A stretch of DNA of 64,000 nucleotides from Gallibacter pasteurianus_A. GTDB lineage: Bacteria > Bacillota > Clostridia > Peptostreptococcales > Anaerovoracaceae. Where the stretch lies: NCBI GenBank assembly GCA_963596005.1, contig CAVBJF010000001.1, positions 124,001 to 188,000 of the forward strand, written 5' to 3'. The notes beneath the pieces were generated by a model. The model did not search any database. It was given only the letters and a program-made list of their open reading frames with translations, and was not told the DNA's origin. A program made the position numbers and the translations under genes. Positions 50,146 through 58,818 of this stretch are shown here, one piece after another (the first letter of the stretch is position 1; every line of letters starts with the position of its first letter).

Positions 50146-51093
50146 ATGTATTCACAGTTTTTTGTAATGTTCGCGATGATATTCACTGGATTTATATTGC
50201 GAAAAATAAATTTCATAAAGGAAGAGATGAACAACAGTCTAAACAAGTTCATTGTATATTGGGGTTATCCGTGTTTGCTTGCCTATAACATAGGAAAGAT
50301 GCAAATGGATGCAGCTCTTGTGGCAGACTTTTTCATTATGCTTGCAATCGCATTTGCGATACACCTTTTATATGCATTTATAGGAAAGGGATATGCGAGG
50401 CTGAGACACTTTTCGCCTGAAAAGAGCAATGTGTTTGAAATAGCCGTATCGTGCCCCAATAATGGATTTATGGGGTTCCCGATGGGGCTTGCAATCCTTG
50501 GCTCAGAGGGTCTCTTTCTTATGACGGCGGAAAATTCGGCGATGAATATATTCTTCTTTACTTATGTCCTTTATGTGTTTAGGAGAAATAATGAGAATAG
50601 GGAGAAGCTGACCTTTAAAACTGCGTGGATTTCGATTGCAAAAGTTTTGCTAAATCCAAATATCTTGGCAGTTTTTGTAGGGTTTATCTTTGCGCTGGCA
50701 CACATATCCTTAGATAATGCGGTAGGTACATATATGCAATACATTGGCGGAGCGGCAACGCCTATGGCAATGATATTCATAGGATCAACTCTTGCAGCAA
50801 GTGACTTTTTTGCGATGTTTAAAAACAAACTGGTGATAGAAGCAACAGTCGCAAAGCTGATCGTGTTACCTGTGCTTGTGACATTAATTATGATATTGCT
50901 ACCGATAGACAATTCGATGAAAATCATAATGGTTCTTGGTATGTGCTTCCCGACAGCTGCAACTGTACCGATGCTTGCAGAACAAGAAAAGCAAGACCAC
51001 GAACTTGCAAGCCAAATCCTATTCTTTTCGACGGTTATATCTATGGCGAGTGTGCCTCTTGTGATAACGCTTATAAATTTTGTATTTATGTAA
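50146..51093 (+). CDS. AEC-family transporter (first copy)
   Basis: Membrane transporter of the auxin efflux carrier family, 315 residues with ten predicted helices. Characteristic phrases are FTGFILRKINFIKEEMNNSLN at the start and NNGFMGFPMGLAILGSEGL in the first half. Bacterial members carry malate or other organic acids, but the substrate here is unknown. A second AEC gene lies at 58819, more different than a recent duplicate would be. It ends at a bidirectional terminator facing the ECF gene. Confidence 0.85.
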   Translation: MYSQFFVMFAMIFTGFILRKINFIKEEMNNSLNKFIVYWGYPCLLAYNIGKMQMDAALVADFFIMLAIAFAIHLLYAFIGKGYARLRHFSPEKSNVFEIAVSCPNNGFMGFPMGLAILGSEGLFLMTAENSAMNIFFFTYVLYVFRRNNENREKLTFKTAWISIAKVLLNPNILAVFVGFIFALAHISLDNAVGTYMQYIGGAATPMAMIFIGSTLAASDFFAMFKNKLVIEATVAKLIVLPVLVTLIMILLPIDNSMKIIMVLGMCFPTAATVPMLAEQEKQDHELASQILFFSTVISMASVPLVITLINFVFM

Positions 51094-51137
51094 AAAGGGC
51101 GAAGGCAAGGCGCTCGCTATCAAATTGTATCTATAAA

Positions 51138-51183
51138 AAACTATATCCCTCTTGCTAATTTAAACATAAGGGATATAGTTTTT
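51138..51183. terminator. Bidirectional terminator between AEC and ECF genes
   Basis: AAACTATATCCC / GGGATATAGTTT (51138-51149 and 51170-51181), a 12-bp stem with a 20-nt loop, T residues to the right and A residues to the left. Confidence 0.85.
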
Positions 51184-51219
51184 CTTCGTCTGTATCATCA
51201 GAAAATAAATTTTGTCTAA

Positions 51220-51879
51220 TTATTTTATAGCATATTTTGTTTTCATGAGTGCTGCTCCGATGCCTGTGACTATGATACCTGCTATGATAGCTTCAGGGAC
51301 ACCGTTTATGCCGATAATTCCCAGTATAAAGGTATAAACCGCGTTTCCTGCAACATCGTTTGCTGTTGCATAAGCATCCTTAAAGAATAAGAAAATCATA
51401 TTCATTACAAGCAGTGTATTTGTAAGTGCTCCGGTTACGCCGGCAAAACCGAGTGCGACGCCCATGCGTGTTTTTGTCGGCTCATTTTTCTTTCCGATAA
51501 TAAGATGGTACACATAGTAGGGCACTATTCCTACAAGAATACGAGGCACCATACAGATGATGATGCTTGCAAAACCTCCGTGGATGTCGCCGATGGTTAT
51601 AAAAGGCGAAAAGACAAAAGAGGTTGCGGTTGGATTGATAGTGTTGTTTATGAGGCTTGTAAGCCCGAAGACACCACCTAAAAAAGCTCCTTTTTTTGGA
51701 CCGAGCATTAAAGAACCTATTATAACGGGAATGTGAATTATGGTAGCTCTCGTAAACCCAAGAGGGATATATCCGATAAACGGAGTGAACGCCATGATCA
51801 CGATGATACCGCTAAATAGGGATAGCTGCACAAGTCCGAGCGTACGGTTTTGCGTACGGCTTTGTGTTAAATTATTCAT
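51220..51879 (-). CDS. ECF transporter S component
   Basis: Substrate-binding membrane subunit of an energy-coupling-factor vitamin transporter, 219 residues with about six helices. HIPVIIGSLMLGPKKGAFLGGVFGL is the typical S-component region that contacts the shared EcfT subunit. It looks closest to the pantothenate (PanT) type, but vitamin specificity is not certain. The shared EcfAAT genes are not in the window. GGAG precedes the ATG, and I see no riboswitch upstream. Confidence 0.82.
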   Translation of the reverse strand: MNNLTQSRTQNRTLGLVQLSLFSGIIVIMAFTPFIGYIPLGFTRATIIHIPVIIGSLMLGPKKGAFLGGVFGLTSLINNTINPTATSFVFSPFITIGDIHGGFASIIICMVPRILVGIVPYYVYHLIIGKKNEPTKTRMGVALGFAGVTGALTNTLLVMNMIFLFFKDAYATANDVAGNAVYTFILGIIGINGVPEAIIAGIIVTGIGAALMKTKYAIK

Positions 51880-51991
51880 TTGTTACTCTCCTTGTTATCA
51901 TTCTCTATTTTTGAGATATAATACAATACATTGACATTATAAGGGGAAGGGATATGATTTTCAAGGAAAGTTCAAAAATTAAGCAAGATTA

Positions 51992-52000
51992 TGGTATAAT
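51992..52000 (+). promoter_or_regulatory. Extended -10 of rho
   Basis: TGG plus TATAAT, with TTCAAA 18 nt upstream as a weak -35 (51971-51976). About 35 bp ahead of the rho ATG. Confidence 0.6.
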
Positions 52001-52035
52001 CGTACTGTTAATAATGATATTTGAAAGGAAATAAA

Positions 52036-53193
52036 ATGACGGATAAAAAGAAAAAGGAAACCATAGAGAACGAAGTTGCAACAAAGACTATAGAGGGCAT
52101 TCTTGATGTGGCAGACGGAGGCTTTGGATTTTTGCGTTTCGATAATTTTTACACAAGTGAAGACGATATATATGTGGCAAACAGCCAGATAAGACGATTC
52201 AATCTCAAGACAGGAGATAAAATAAAGGGCACGGCAAGAGATCCAAAGGAAGGTGAAAAATTCGGAGCCCTGCTAAAGATAGAAAAGATAAACGGAGAAG
52301 CACCGGAAAAAGCAAAAATGAGAGTTGACTTTGACAAGTTGACACCGATATTTCCAAACAGGAGGATAAAGCTTGAGGACGGTGCGGATTTGTCAATGAG
52401 GCTGATAGACCTTGTAGCTCCGATAGGCTTTGGACAGAGAGGCCTTATCGTCGCGCAGCCTAAGGCGGGAAAGACAGCCTTGATGAAAAAGATAGCTTGC
52501 AATATAGAAAAGAATTATCCCGACACAGAGCTTATCATACTTTTGGTTGATGAAAGGCCGGAAGAAGTTACAGATATGAAGAGAACGCTAAGAAACGACG
52601 GTGAGGTTATATATTCGACATTTGACGAGCAACCATCACACCATGTAAAGGTTGCCGAGATGGTGCTTGCAAGAGCACAGCGACTTGCAGAATATGGCAA
52701 GGATGTCGTGGTACTGCTCGATAGTATCACTAGACTTGCAAGGGCGTATAACTTAGTTGTCCCATACTCGGGAAGGACACTTTCGGGCGGACTTGACCCT
52801 GCCTCACTGTTTAAACCGAAGAAATTTTTCGGAGCAGCGAGAAACATTGAGGAGGGTGGCAGCATCACGGTACTTGCGACAGCACTTGTCGATACAGGAA
52901 GTCGCATGGACGATGTCATATTTGAGGAGTTTAAGGGTACAGGAAATATGGAGCTTCACCTTGATAGAGGGCTTTCTGAAAAGAGGATATTTCCGGCGAT
53001 AGATTTAAATAAGTCGGGCACAAGGAGAGAGGATCTTTTGATGAGCCAGGAGGAGCTTGCGGCTGTATGGCGGATGAGGAAGGCACTTTCAAACGGCACC
53101 GTGCAGGAAACAACGGAGGCTATCATTGACAATTTGATGATGACAAAAAATAACAAGGAGTTTATATCGCTTATTGATAAAATCAGCTTATAA
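52036..53193 (+). CDS. rho: Transcription termination factor Rho
   Basis: Hexameric RNA helicase that ends transcripts. The 385 residues comprise a CSD RNA-binding domain (EGILDVADGGFGFLRFDNFYTSEDDIYV and YVANSQIRRFNL) and the ATPase core with Walker A PKAGKTALMKK and Walker B VVVLLDSITRLARAYN. The extra N-terminal Rho_N segment is missing, so it is shorter than E. coli Rho (419). Start at 52036 with AAAGGAA; the TTG at 52021 is covered by that site. prmC follows after 50 bp. Confidence 0.95.
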   Translation: MTDKKKKETIENEVATKTIEGILDVADGGFGFLRFDNFYTSEDDIYVANSQIRRFNLKTGDKIKGTARDPKEGEKFGALLKIEKINGEAPEKAKMRVDFDKLTPIFPNRRIKLEDGADLSMRLIDLVAPIGFGQRGLIVAQPKAGKTALMKKIACNIEKNYPDTELIILLVDERPEEVTDMKRTLRNDGEVIYSTFDEQPSHHVKVAEMVLARAQRLAEYGKDVVVLLDSITRLARAYNLVVPYSGRTLSGGLDPASLFKPKKFFGAARNIEEGGSITVLATALVDTGSRMDDVIFEEFKGTGNMELHLDRGLSEKRIFPAIDLNKSGTRREDLLMSQEELAAVWRMRKALSNGTVQETTEAIIDNLMMTKNNKEFISLIDKISL

Positions 53194-53243
53194 AATCAGC
53201 TTCTTGTGAGGATGTAGTATACAGCGTATGAAATGGAGGAAGA

Positions 53244-54107
53244 ATGGATAACCTACTCGTATCGGACATAATACAAATGGCAAAAAAACAGCTCAGCGAA
53301 GCAGGCATCAAGGACGCAAAACTTCAGGCGGAGCAAATATATTGCCGAATGAAAAAGCTAGATAAAATGAAATTCTTTATATATTGGTCAAAGGAAGCAG
53401 GAGAAAACGAAGCGGAAAGTTATTTTCGTTTAGTTTCGCAAAGAGCAGCAAGAAAACCACTTCAGCTGATATTCGGCGAGACAGAATTTATGGGATATAT
53501 ATTTAAGGTAGCTGAAAATGTTTTGATACCCAGGATGGATACCGAGGTTGTAGTCGAGGAAGCCCTCAGACTTGCACAAAACAAGGATAGCGTACTCGAT
53601 CTCTGCTGTGGTTGCGGTGTAATAGCGATTTCAATGATGCGAAAAGCAAAGGAAGAAAAGAAAAGCCTAAAGATGACAGCTGTTGACATTAGCAAACAGG
53701 CACTTGAGTTGACACAGGAAAATGCGAAGCTAAATGATACGAAGATAGATATCGTAAAAAGTGATTTGTTTGAGGCTTTAAAAAAGAAAAGGTACGATTT
53801 GATAGTATCAAATCCGCCGTACATAAAAACGGAGGTTATCGCAACACTTGAGCCTGAGGTAAAGGACTATGATCCGCTTATGGCACTTGACGGCGGAGCA
53901 GACGGTCTGGATTTTTACAAAAGGATAATAGAGCAAGCATCACAGCACCTAAAAAAGAATGGCAAACTTGTGCTTGAGATTGGAAATGACCAGGCAATGG
54001 ATGTATCTTCGATCATCGCACAAAATCCCGCATTTGACGTGGGAAGTATAGCTGTTACAAAGGATCTTGCAGGAAATGACAGAGTGATTAGTTGCAGGGT
54101 TAAGTAA
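53244..54107 (+). CDS. prmC: Release factor glutamine methyltransferase PrmC
   Basis: Methylates the GGQ glutamine of release factors RF1 and RF2. The 287 residues include the SAM motif DLCCGCGVIAISM near residue 110 and the catalytic NPPY (SNPPYIKTEV near 190). GGAGGAAG precedes the ATG. In many Firmicutes prfA is next to prmC; here an MBOAT gene follows instead. Confidence 0.93.
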   Translation: MDNLLVSDIIQMAKKQLSEAGIKDAKLQAEQIYCRMKKLDKMKFFIYWSKEAGENEAESYFRLVSQRAARKPLQLIFGETEFMGYIFKVAENVLIPRMDTEVVVEEALRLAQNKDSVLDLCCGCGVIAISMMRKAKEEKKSLKMTAVDISKQALELTQENAKLNDTKIDIVKSDLFEALKKKRYDLIVSNPPYIKTEVIATLEPEVKDYDPLMALDGGADGLDFYKRIIEQASQHLKKNGKLVLEIGNDQAMDVSSIIAQNPAFDVGSIAVTKDLAGNDRVISCRVK

Positions 54108-54208
54108 ATGTCAAGTTTCAGATATAAAGCTGATATTTACGAAAAAGCTACTTATTTGTAGGAGCGGTGAATTTACAGAAAAGTACATTTTTTAGCAAGG
54201 GGAGAAAG

Positions 54209-55654
54209 ATGCAGTTTAATTCATTTGTATTCATTTTATTACTGCTACCAATCACAGTAATAGCATATTTTTTATCGAACAAGATTCGCCTAACATTTGG
54301 AAAGTTAGTGATAATTGCTGCCAGTATTATTTTTTATACGTATTCGGATTGGAAAATTTTTAAAATCCTTGGAATAAGTATGCTGATAAACTTTGGCGCA
54401 GTGTTTATTTTAACGAACTATAGAAAGGCTAAAAAGTTAATCATACTTCTTCCAATAGTAATAAATGTTGGACTGTTACTATATTTTAAATACACTAATT
54501 TTATAATTACCACAGCGAACCAGATTACAGGAAATGCCTGGGAATTAAAGAACCTAGTTCAGCCACTTGGCATCAGTTTCTTTACATTCCAGCAGATTGC
54601 CTATGTGTTAGCTGTTTATAATAAGGAAATTAAGAAAATTTCAGTTTTAGATTATTTGGCGTATATATTATATTTTCCAAAGATCCTGATGGGTCCTCTT
54701 ATAGATCCGGTGGATTTTGTAAACCAAATAAATAATCCAGACTTAAAGAGAATTGATTGGGATAATTTGGCCTGTGGAATAAAAATATTCAGTTTGGGCT
54801 TGTTTAAAAAGGTAATGTTGGCAGACATATTTGCCAAAGGCGTTTCCTGGGGATTTTCTAATTTCGATAGTGCTACGGCAATGGACTGGATACTGGTAAC
54901 ACTATTCTATACATTTGAAATTTACTTTGATTTCAGTGGATATAGTGATATGGCTGTTGGTGCATCTAAAATGTTGAATATCACTTTACCGATAAATTTT
55001 GATTCACCATATAAAGCATTATCTATAAGGGACTTTTGGAAAAGATGGCATATTTCTTTGACAAAATTTTTTACAAAGTATGTATATATTCCTTTGGGAG
55101 GGAGTAGAAAGGGAAAAGTACTTACTTGTGTTAACACGATGATTGTTTTTCTTGTAAGTGGGCTTTGGCATGGTGCTAATTGGACTTTTATTCTTTGGGG
55201 AGCGTTACACGGATTCTTTATGATCTTCGACAGATTATTTGAGAAGGTGGAAGAAAAAGTGTTTGAGCCTGTTAGATGGTTTCTTACGTTTTGTACAGTC
55301 AATGTACTCTGGCTGTTATTTAGAGCAGACTCCATAGGACAGTGGAAAGGTATTATTGCAAGAGTGATACATATGCAGGATACATCAATAAGCCAAGGGT
55401 TAATTGATTGTTTCACTTTACAGGAATCACAGTTTTTGATTGATGCTTTACACTTGGCGGGAGCTTCTGCAATCAGAGGATTTTGGCTTTTAATATATGT
55501 TATAGCCGGATTAGCAATATGTCTTGTACCAGAAAACAATTATAGAAATCTAAAAAAGCTTTCTATTTTTATGATGGTGATAGCTGCGGTTGCCTTTGTT
55601 TGGGGATTCATTTGCTTAAGTAGTGAATCTGTATTTGTATATTTCAACTTCTAG
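54209..55654 (+). CDS. MBOAT-family O-acyltransferase (AlgI/DltB-like)
   Basis: Polytopic membrane enzyme of 481 residues that moves acyl groups across the membrane to polymers outside. The active-site histidine region reads GLWHGANWTFILWGALHG (His about 321 and 334), and IYFDFSGYSDMAVGASKML is a further family signature. Start chosen at 54209 because GGGGAG lies upstream; the GTG at 54167 has no clear site. It is paired with an SGNH-type partner, the layout of AlgI-AlgJ/X or DltB-DltD. No glycosyltransferase is nearby, so the acceptor polymer is unknown. Confidence 0.88.
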   Translation: MQFNSFVFILLLLPITVIAYFLSNKIRLTFGKLVIIAASIIFYTYSDWKIFKILGISMLINFGAVFILTNYRKAKKLIILLPIVINVGLLLYFKYTNFIITTANQITGNAWELKNLVQPLGISFFTFQQIAYVLAVYNKEIKKISVLDYLAYILYFPKILMGPLIDPVDFVNQINNPDLKRIDWDNLACGIKIFSLGLFKKVMLADIFAKGVSWGFSNFDSATAMDWILVTLFYTFEIYFDFSGYSDMAVGASKMLNITLPINFDSPYKALSIRDFWKRWHISLTKFFTKYVYIPLGGSRKGKVLTCVNTMIVFLVSGLWHGANWTFILWGALHGFFMIFDRLFEKVEEKVFEPVRWFLTFCTVNVLWLLFRADSIGQWKGIIARVIHMQDTSISQGLIDCFTLQESQFLIDALHLAGASAIRGFWLLIYVIAGLAICLVPENNYRNLKKLSIFMMVIAAVAFVWGFICLSSESVFVYFNF

Positions 55655-55670
55655 GAGGGAGGACAGGCAT

Positions 55671-56756
55671 ATGAAGTCTAAATTGTGGTTAGCGGGCTGG
55701 CTTGTTCTTACAATTGGAGCCCTAATTACTATGGGAGCATTTGTTTATAGGGTGGATCCTTATATGCATTATCATAAACCTAATATAGATGCTTATTATT
55801 ACAAATTGGATAATCAAAGAAGTCAAAATGACGGAATAACAAAACACTTTGAATATAACGCATTGATTACGGGAACATCGATGACTGAGAATTTTAAGAC
55901 TTCAGAATTTGATGATATTTTTGGCGTTAATTCTATAAAGGTATCATATTCAGGTGGATCCTATAAAGAGATGAATGACAATCTCATTATTGCTTTAGAA
56001 AACAATAAAGAATTAAAAACAATTGTTCGATGTCTCGATTATGGTAGGCTTCTTGATGACAAGGACAAGATGAGAACCGATTTAGGAACTTATCCAACGT
56101 ATCTCTATGACGATAATCCATTTAATGATGTGTTTTATTTATTCAATAAGGATGTCATCTTTGGTCGCTGTTATACCATGGCAACTGACAATGACAAGGA
56201 AGGATTTTCTCCAGGCATTACTTCATTTGATGATTATTCTAGATGGCAGGAGTCATATACATTTGGAGCCAATACAGTTATCCCAAATGGAGTAACAAAC
56301 GATAGAGCTGTTGAAGAGGTACATCTTTCTGACGAGGAACGTCAAACTATATATGGCAACATTACTCAGAATGTAACCTCATTGGCAGATCAGTATCCAG
56401 AAGTTGATTTTTATTATTTCTTTTCGCCATACAGTGCAGCATGGTGGGTTGATTATGTTCATGATGGAACTATATATAAATGGATTGAAGCAGAACAATA
56501 TGCAATAGAACTGATTCTTGAACATCCAAATATAAAGCTATATTCTTTCAATAATCGAACGGATATTACGACGGATTTAAATAATTATAAAGATACCACT
56601 CATTATGGAGAATGGGTAAACAGCTATATTCTTAGAGCCATGCATGATGGGGAATGTTTGTTATCAAAAGATAATTATAAAGAGTACCTAGCGAATGAAC
56701 TTGAATTTTATACAACGTATGATTATAGTGAATTAAATGAGCAAAAAGATTATTAA
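55671..56756 (+). CDS. SGNH/AlgX-DltD-like partner of the MBOAT protein
   Basis: Extracellular protein anchored by an N-terminal helix (about 5-25), 361 residues. The first block carries the nucleophile motif GTSMT (Ser70), and the C-terminal block DTTHYGEW supplies Asp308 and His311, the catalytic pair of SGNH esterases/acetyltransferases. It starts at 55671 with GGGAGG upstream. The stop of the MBOAT gene lies 16 bp before it, so the two are cotranscribed. It probably receives the acyl group from the MBOAT protein and modifies a surface polymer. Confidence 0.78.
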   Translation: MKSKLWLAGWLVLTIGALITMGAFVYRVDPYMHYHKPNIDAYYYKLDNQRSQNDGITKHFEYNALITGTSMTENFKTSEFDDIFGVNSIKVSYSGGSYKEMNDNLIIALENNKELKTIVRCLDYGRLLDDKDKMRTDLGTYPTYLYDDNPFNDVFYLFNKDVIFGRCYTMATDNDKEGFSPGITSFDDYSRWQESYTFGANTVIPNGVTNDRAVEEVHLSDEERQTIYGNITQNVTSLADQYPEVDFYYFFSPYSAAWWVDYVHDGTIYKWIEAEQYAIELILEHPNIKLYSFNNRTDITTDLNNYKDTTHYGEWVNSYILRAMHDGECLLSKDNYKEYLANELEFYTTYDYSELNEQKDY

Positions 56757-56778
56757 CTTTGTCATATAAGCTTTGATG

Positions 56779-56824
56779 AAACACTGTATTGATTGAGATT
56801 TCAATCGCTACAGTGTTTTTTAAT
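56779..56824 (+). terminator. Terminator after the MBOAT/SGNH pair
   Basis: AAACACTGTA / TACAGTGTTT (56779-56788 and 56809-56818) enclosing an inner GATTGA-TCAATC hairpin, then TT. A good intrinsic terminator. Confidence 0.85.
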
Positions 56825-56850
56825 TTTTTCACGGAGAGTGTAAAAAGGAG

Positions 56851-56896
56851 TTGACAGATTATAAACGACACTATATTATATCATATATAATATAGT
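56851..56896 (+). promoter_or_regulatory. PadR operon promoter with overlapping operator
   Basis: TTGACA (56851-56856), 17-nt spacer and TATTAT (56874-56879). The -10 lies inside a perfect inverted repeat with 12-bp arms, ACTATATTATAT and ATATAATATAGT (56870-56881 and 56885-56896), around CAT. This is the expected place for an autorepressor. Confidence 0.75.
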
Positions 56897-56996
56897 TGCG
56901 CGTATATGTAACTATAGAGCGCATGAGCTATAAACAAGAGATATATAAAATATGAAAAAGGAAGAAGGAAAAGAAGAATGAAAGAGGTGATAAAGA

Positions 56997-57317
56997 GTGG
57001 CATTGAAAATTGAATCGGCATTACTTGAGGCGTGTGTGCTTTCGGTAGTGAAAAGGGGCGATGCATACGGATATGTGCTGACGCAGTCGATTAAAAAGGT
57101 TTTAGACATCTCTGAGTCAACATTATACCCTGTGTTAAGAAGGCTCCAAAAGGATGAGTATTTGAGGACATATGACGAGCCATATGCAGGGCGCAATCGC
57201 AGGTATTATGCCATAACTGAGAAAGGCTTACAAAGGTGCGAGGATTATGTAAAAGAATGGGATGACTACAAGCAAAAAATAGACGAGCTATTGAGTGGAG
57301 GTGTGGATGATGAATAG
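56997..57317 (+). CDS. PadR-family transcriptional regulator
   Basis: Winged helix-turn-helix repressor of 106 residues. The pattern DAYGYVLTQSIKKVLDISESTLYPVLRRLQKDEYL and then RRYYAITEKG is diagnostic of PadR. It starts at GTG with AGAGGTGA upstream. It leads an operon with a DUF1700 and a DUF4097 protein, each overlapping the one before, and probably controls it by binding the palindrome over the promoter. Confidence 0.92.
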   Translation: MALKIESALLEACVLSVVKRGDAYGYVLTQSIKKVLDISESTLYPVLRRLQKDEYLRTYDEPYAGRNRRYYAITEKGLQRCEDYVKEWDDYKQKIDELLSGGVDDE

Positions 57318-57957
57318 AAATCAGTTTTTGACGAAATTGGCGGCTGAACTTTCTATTTTGCCAAAAGAGGAAATAGAGGCGGCAATGGAGTTTTACACAG
57401 AGTTTTTAGACGAAGTGGGCACAGAAAATGAGGAAGAAGCCATAAAAAGCCTTGGAGAACCAAAGAAAATCGCAGCACAAATAAAATCGGATTACACGGT
57501 TAGGCAGATGGATAATCAGGAACTAGGAGAGGGCAAGACCAATAAAAAATATTTGACGGCAGCGCTTGGCGTAATAGCAGGCGTATTTGCTGCTCCGGTG
57601 GCAATCCCGGTTGCAATAGCTCTCGGCATGGTGGTTAGCGCAATATTTTTAATGCTCCTAGCGGTTGCAATAAGTGTCTTTGTATGTGTGATAGCAGGAA
57701 TAGCCTGCTCGCTGACATTTATTATAGTTGGAATTATATCATTATCAACGACGGTTTCTGCATCGCTATTGCTTATAGGGCTTGGACTTTCTGGGCTTGC
57801 AGTTCTTTCCATTGCACTTGTGGGCATCATAATTGCTATAAAAGCACTATTTAAAGCATTGATAAAGGAAGTTCACAAGACAAATGAAAAGCGAAGAAAG
57901 CGAAGAATGGAAAAAGAAAAAGAGAAGCTGACAAAAGGAGGTGCGGAAAATGCGTAA
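57310..57957 (+). CDS. DUF1700-family membrane protein
   Basis: Membrane protein of 215 residues. The N-terminal third (FLTKLAAELSILPKEEIEAA and YTEFLDEVG) is the cytoplasmic DUF1700 head, and four hydrophobic segments follow, with a basic tail. The start at 57310, 8 nt after GGAGG, overlaps the padR stop by 8 bp. This gene type is regularly found between padR and DUF4097 genes in Firmicutes and has no known activity. Confidence 0.85.
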   Translation: MNRNQFLTKLAAELSILPKEEIEAAMEFYTEFLDEVGTENEEEAIKSLGEPKKIAAQIKSDYTVRQMDNQELGEGKTNKKYLTAALGVIAGVFAAPVAIPVAIALGMVVSAIFLMLLAVAISVFVCVIAGIACSLTFIIVGIISLSTTVSASLLLIGLGLSGLAVLSIALVGIIIAIKALFKALIKEVHKTNEKRRKRRMEKEKEKLTKGGAENA

Positions 57958-58681
57958 GTTAAAGAGATTCATGTGTATAAGTGGCATAATTCTGATTGTT
58001 GGCATAATTACCGCTATAACAGGTGTTGCGCTTGGAGGCTTTAATGAGCTTGGCAAAATAGACAAAAAGATACCGTATGTTAATCTAGGATCTGAAGAAA
58101 TGCACACAGAAAATTATCAGTACAAAGACTTAAAGGCGATAGAGGTTGATTATGATTACTGTGACATAAAAGTTGTCGAAGGCGACAGTTTTAAAGTTGA
58201 TGTTAGATATTCTGAGAACGATCCTTTACTGCAAGTCGTCGAGGAAAATGGAGTGCTTAAAATCACGTCTGTTGGAGAGAAAAAAAGCTTTTTGGATATA
58301 GATGTCTTTGATGATAGTAACATTGATCCTGAAATTGTCATAACTTGTCCGGCGCGAGGCGAGCTTTCAAATCTCACAATAAATACAGATTATGGCGATG
58401 TATATCTTTTGAATGTATCGGCAAGTATTTGCAATATAACAACAGCTGATGGCGATATTAAAGCATTTTTCTCAGATGCTCTGGAAAAATATAAAATAAA
58501 TATAAGTGCGAAAGATGGCGATATAGAAATTAATGATATGGACTATGATGATGCTGAAAGTTATCTCAGTGGTTTAGGAACATTTAAAAGAGGCGAGTAT
58601 ACATATTCGGGGGCTAATGCTGCAAAAACATTGAAAGTAGAAACTGATTATGGCGATGTTGAAATGGAGTTTCTGCAATAG
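57950..58681 (+). CDS. DUF4097-family beta-helix-like envelope protein
   Basis: Protein of 243 residues with an N-terminal membrane helix (about 7-27) and an extracytoplasmic beta-rich domain. The repeats of the form TDYGDVYLLN and AKDGDIEI are typical of DUF4097 adhesin-like domains. It starts at 57950, 8 nt after GGAGG, and overlaps the DUF1700 stop by 8 bp. With PadR and DUF1700 it likely forms an envelope-linked module of unknown job. Confidence 0.85.
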   Translation: MRKLKRFMCISGIILIVGIITAITGVALGGFNELGKIDKKIPYVNLGSEEMHTENYQYKDLKAIEVDYDYCDIKVVEGDSFKVDVRYSENDPLLQVVEENGVLKITSVGEKKSFLDIDVFDDSNIDPEIVITCPARGELSNLTINTDYGDVYLLNVSASICNITTADGDIKAFFSDALEKYKINISAKDGDIEINDMDYDDAESYLSGLGTFKRGEYTYSGANAAKTLKVETDYGDVEMEFLQ

Positions 58682-58722
58682 TTTGATAGGGGGTATGATT
58701 TGAAGGAAGGTGCTATGTGAAG

Positions 58723-58760
58723 TATAATATAAATGTGTTATAATATAAATGTGTTATAAT
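58723..58760 (+). promoter_or_regulatory. Tandem 16-bp repeat with three -10 elements
   Basis: TATAATATAAATGTGT occurs twice in a row (58723-58738, 58739-58754) and is followed by TATAAT (58755-58760). TATAAT thus recurs every 16 bp, and the second and third carry TGT ahead, an extended -10. They stand upstream of the AEC gene. Whether all are active promoters is open. Confidence 0.6.
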
Positions 58761-58818
58761 AATTTTTATATGTTTAAAATTACGCAAAGCATAAAATTCC
58801 AAAAGAAGGGAAAGGAAA

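Noticed and set aside
51880..52020. Vitamin riboswitch ahead of the ECF S component
   Set aside because: The 140-bp region is short and AT-rich with no conserved riboswitch sequence that I could recognise.
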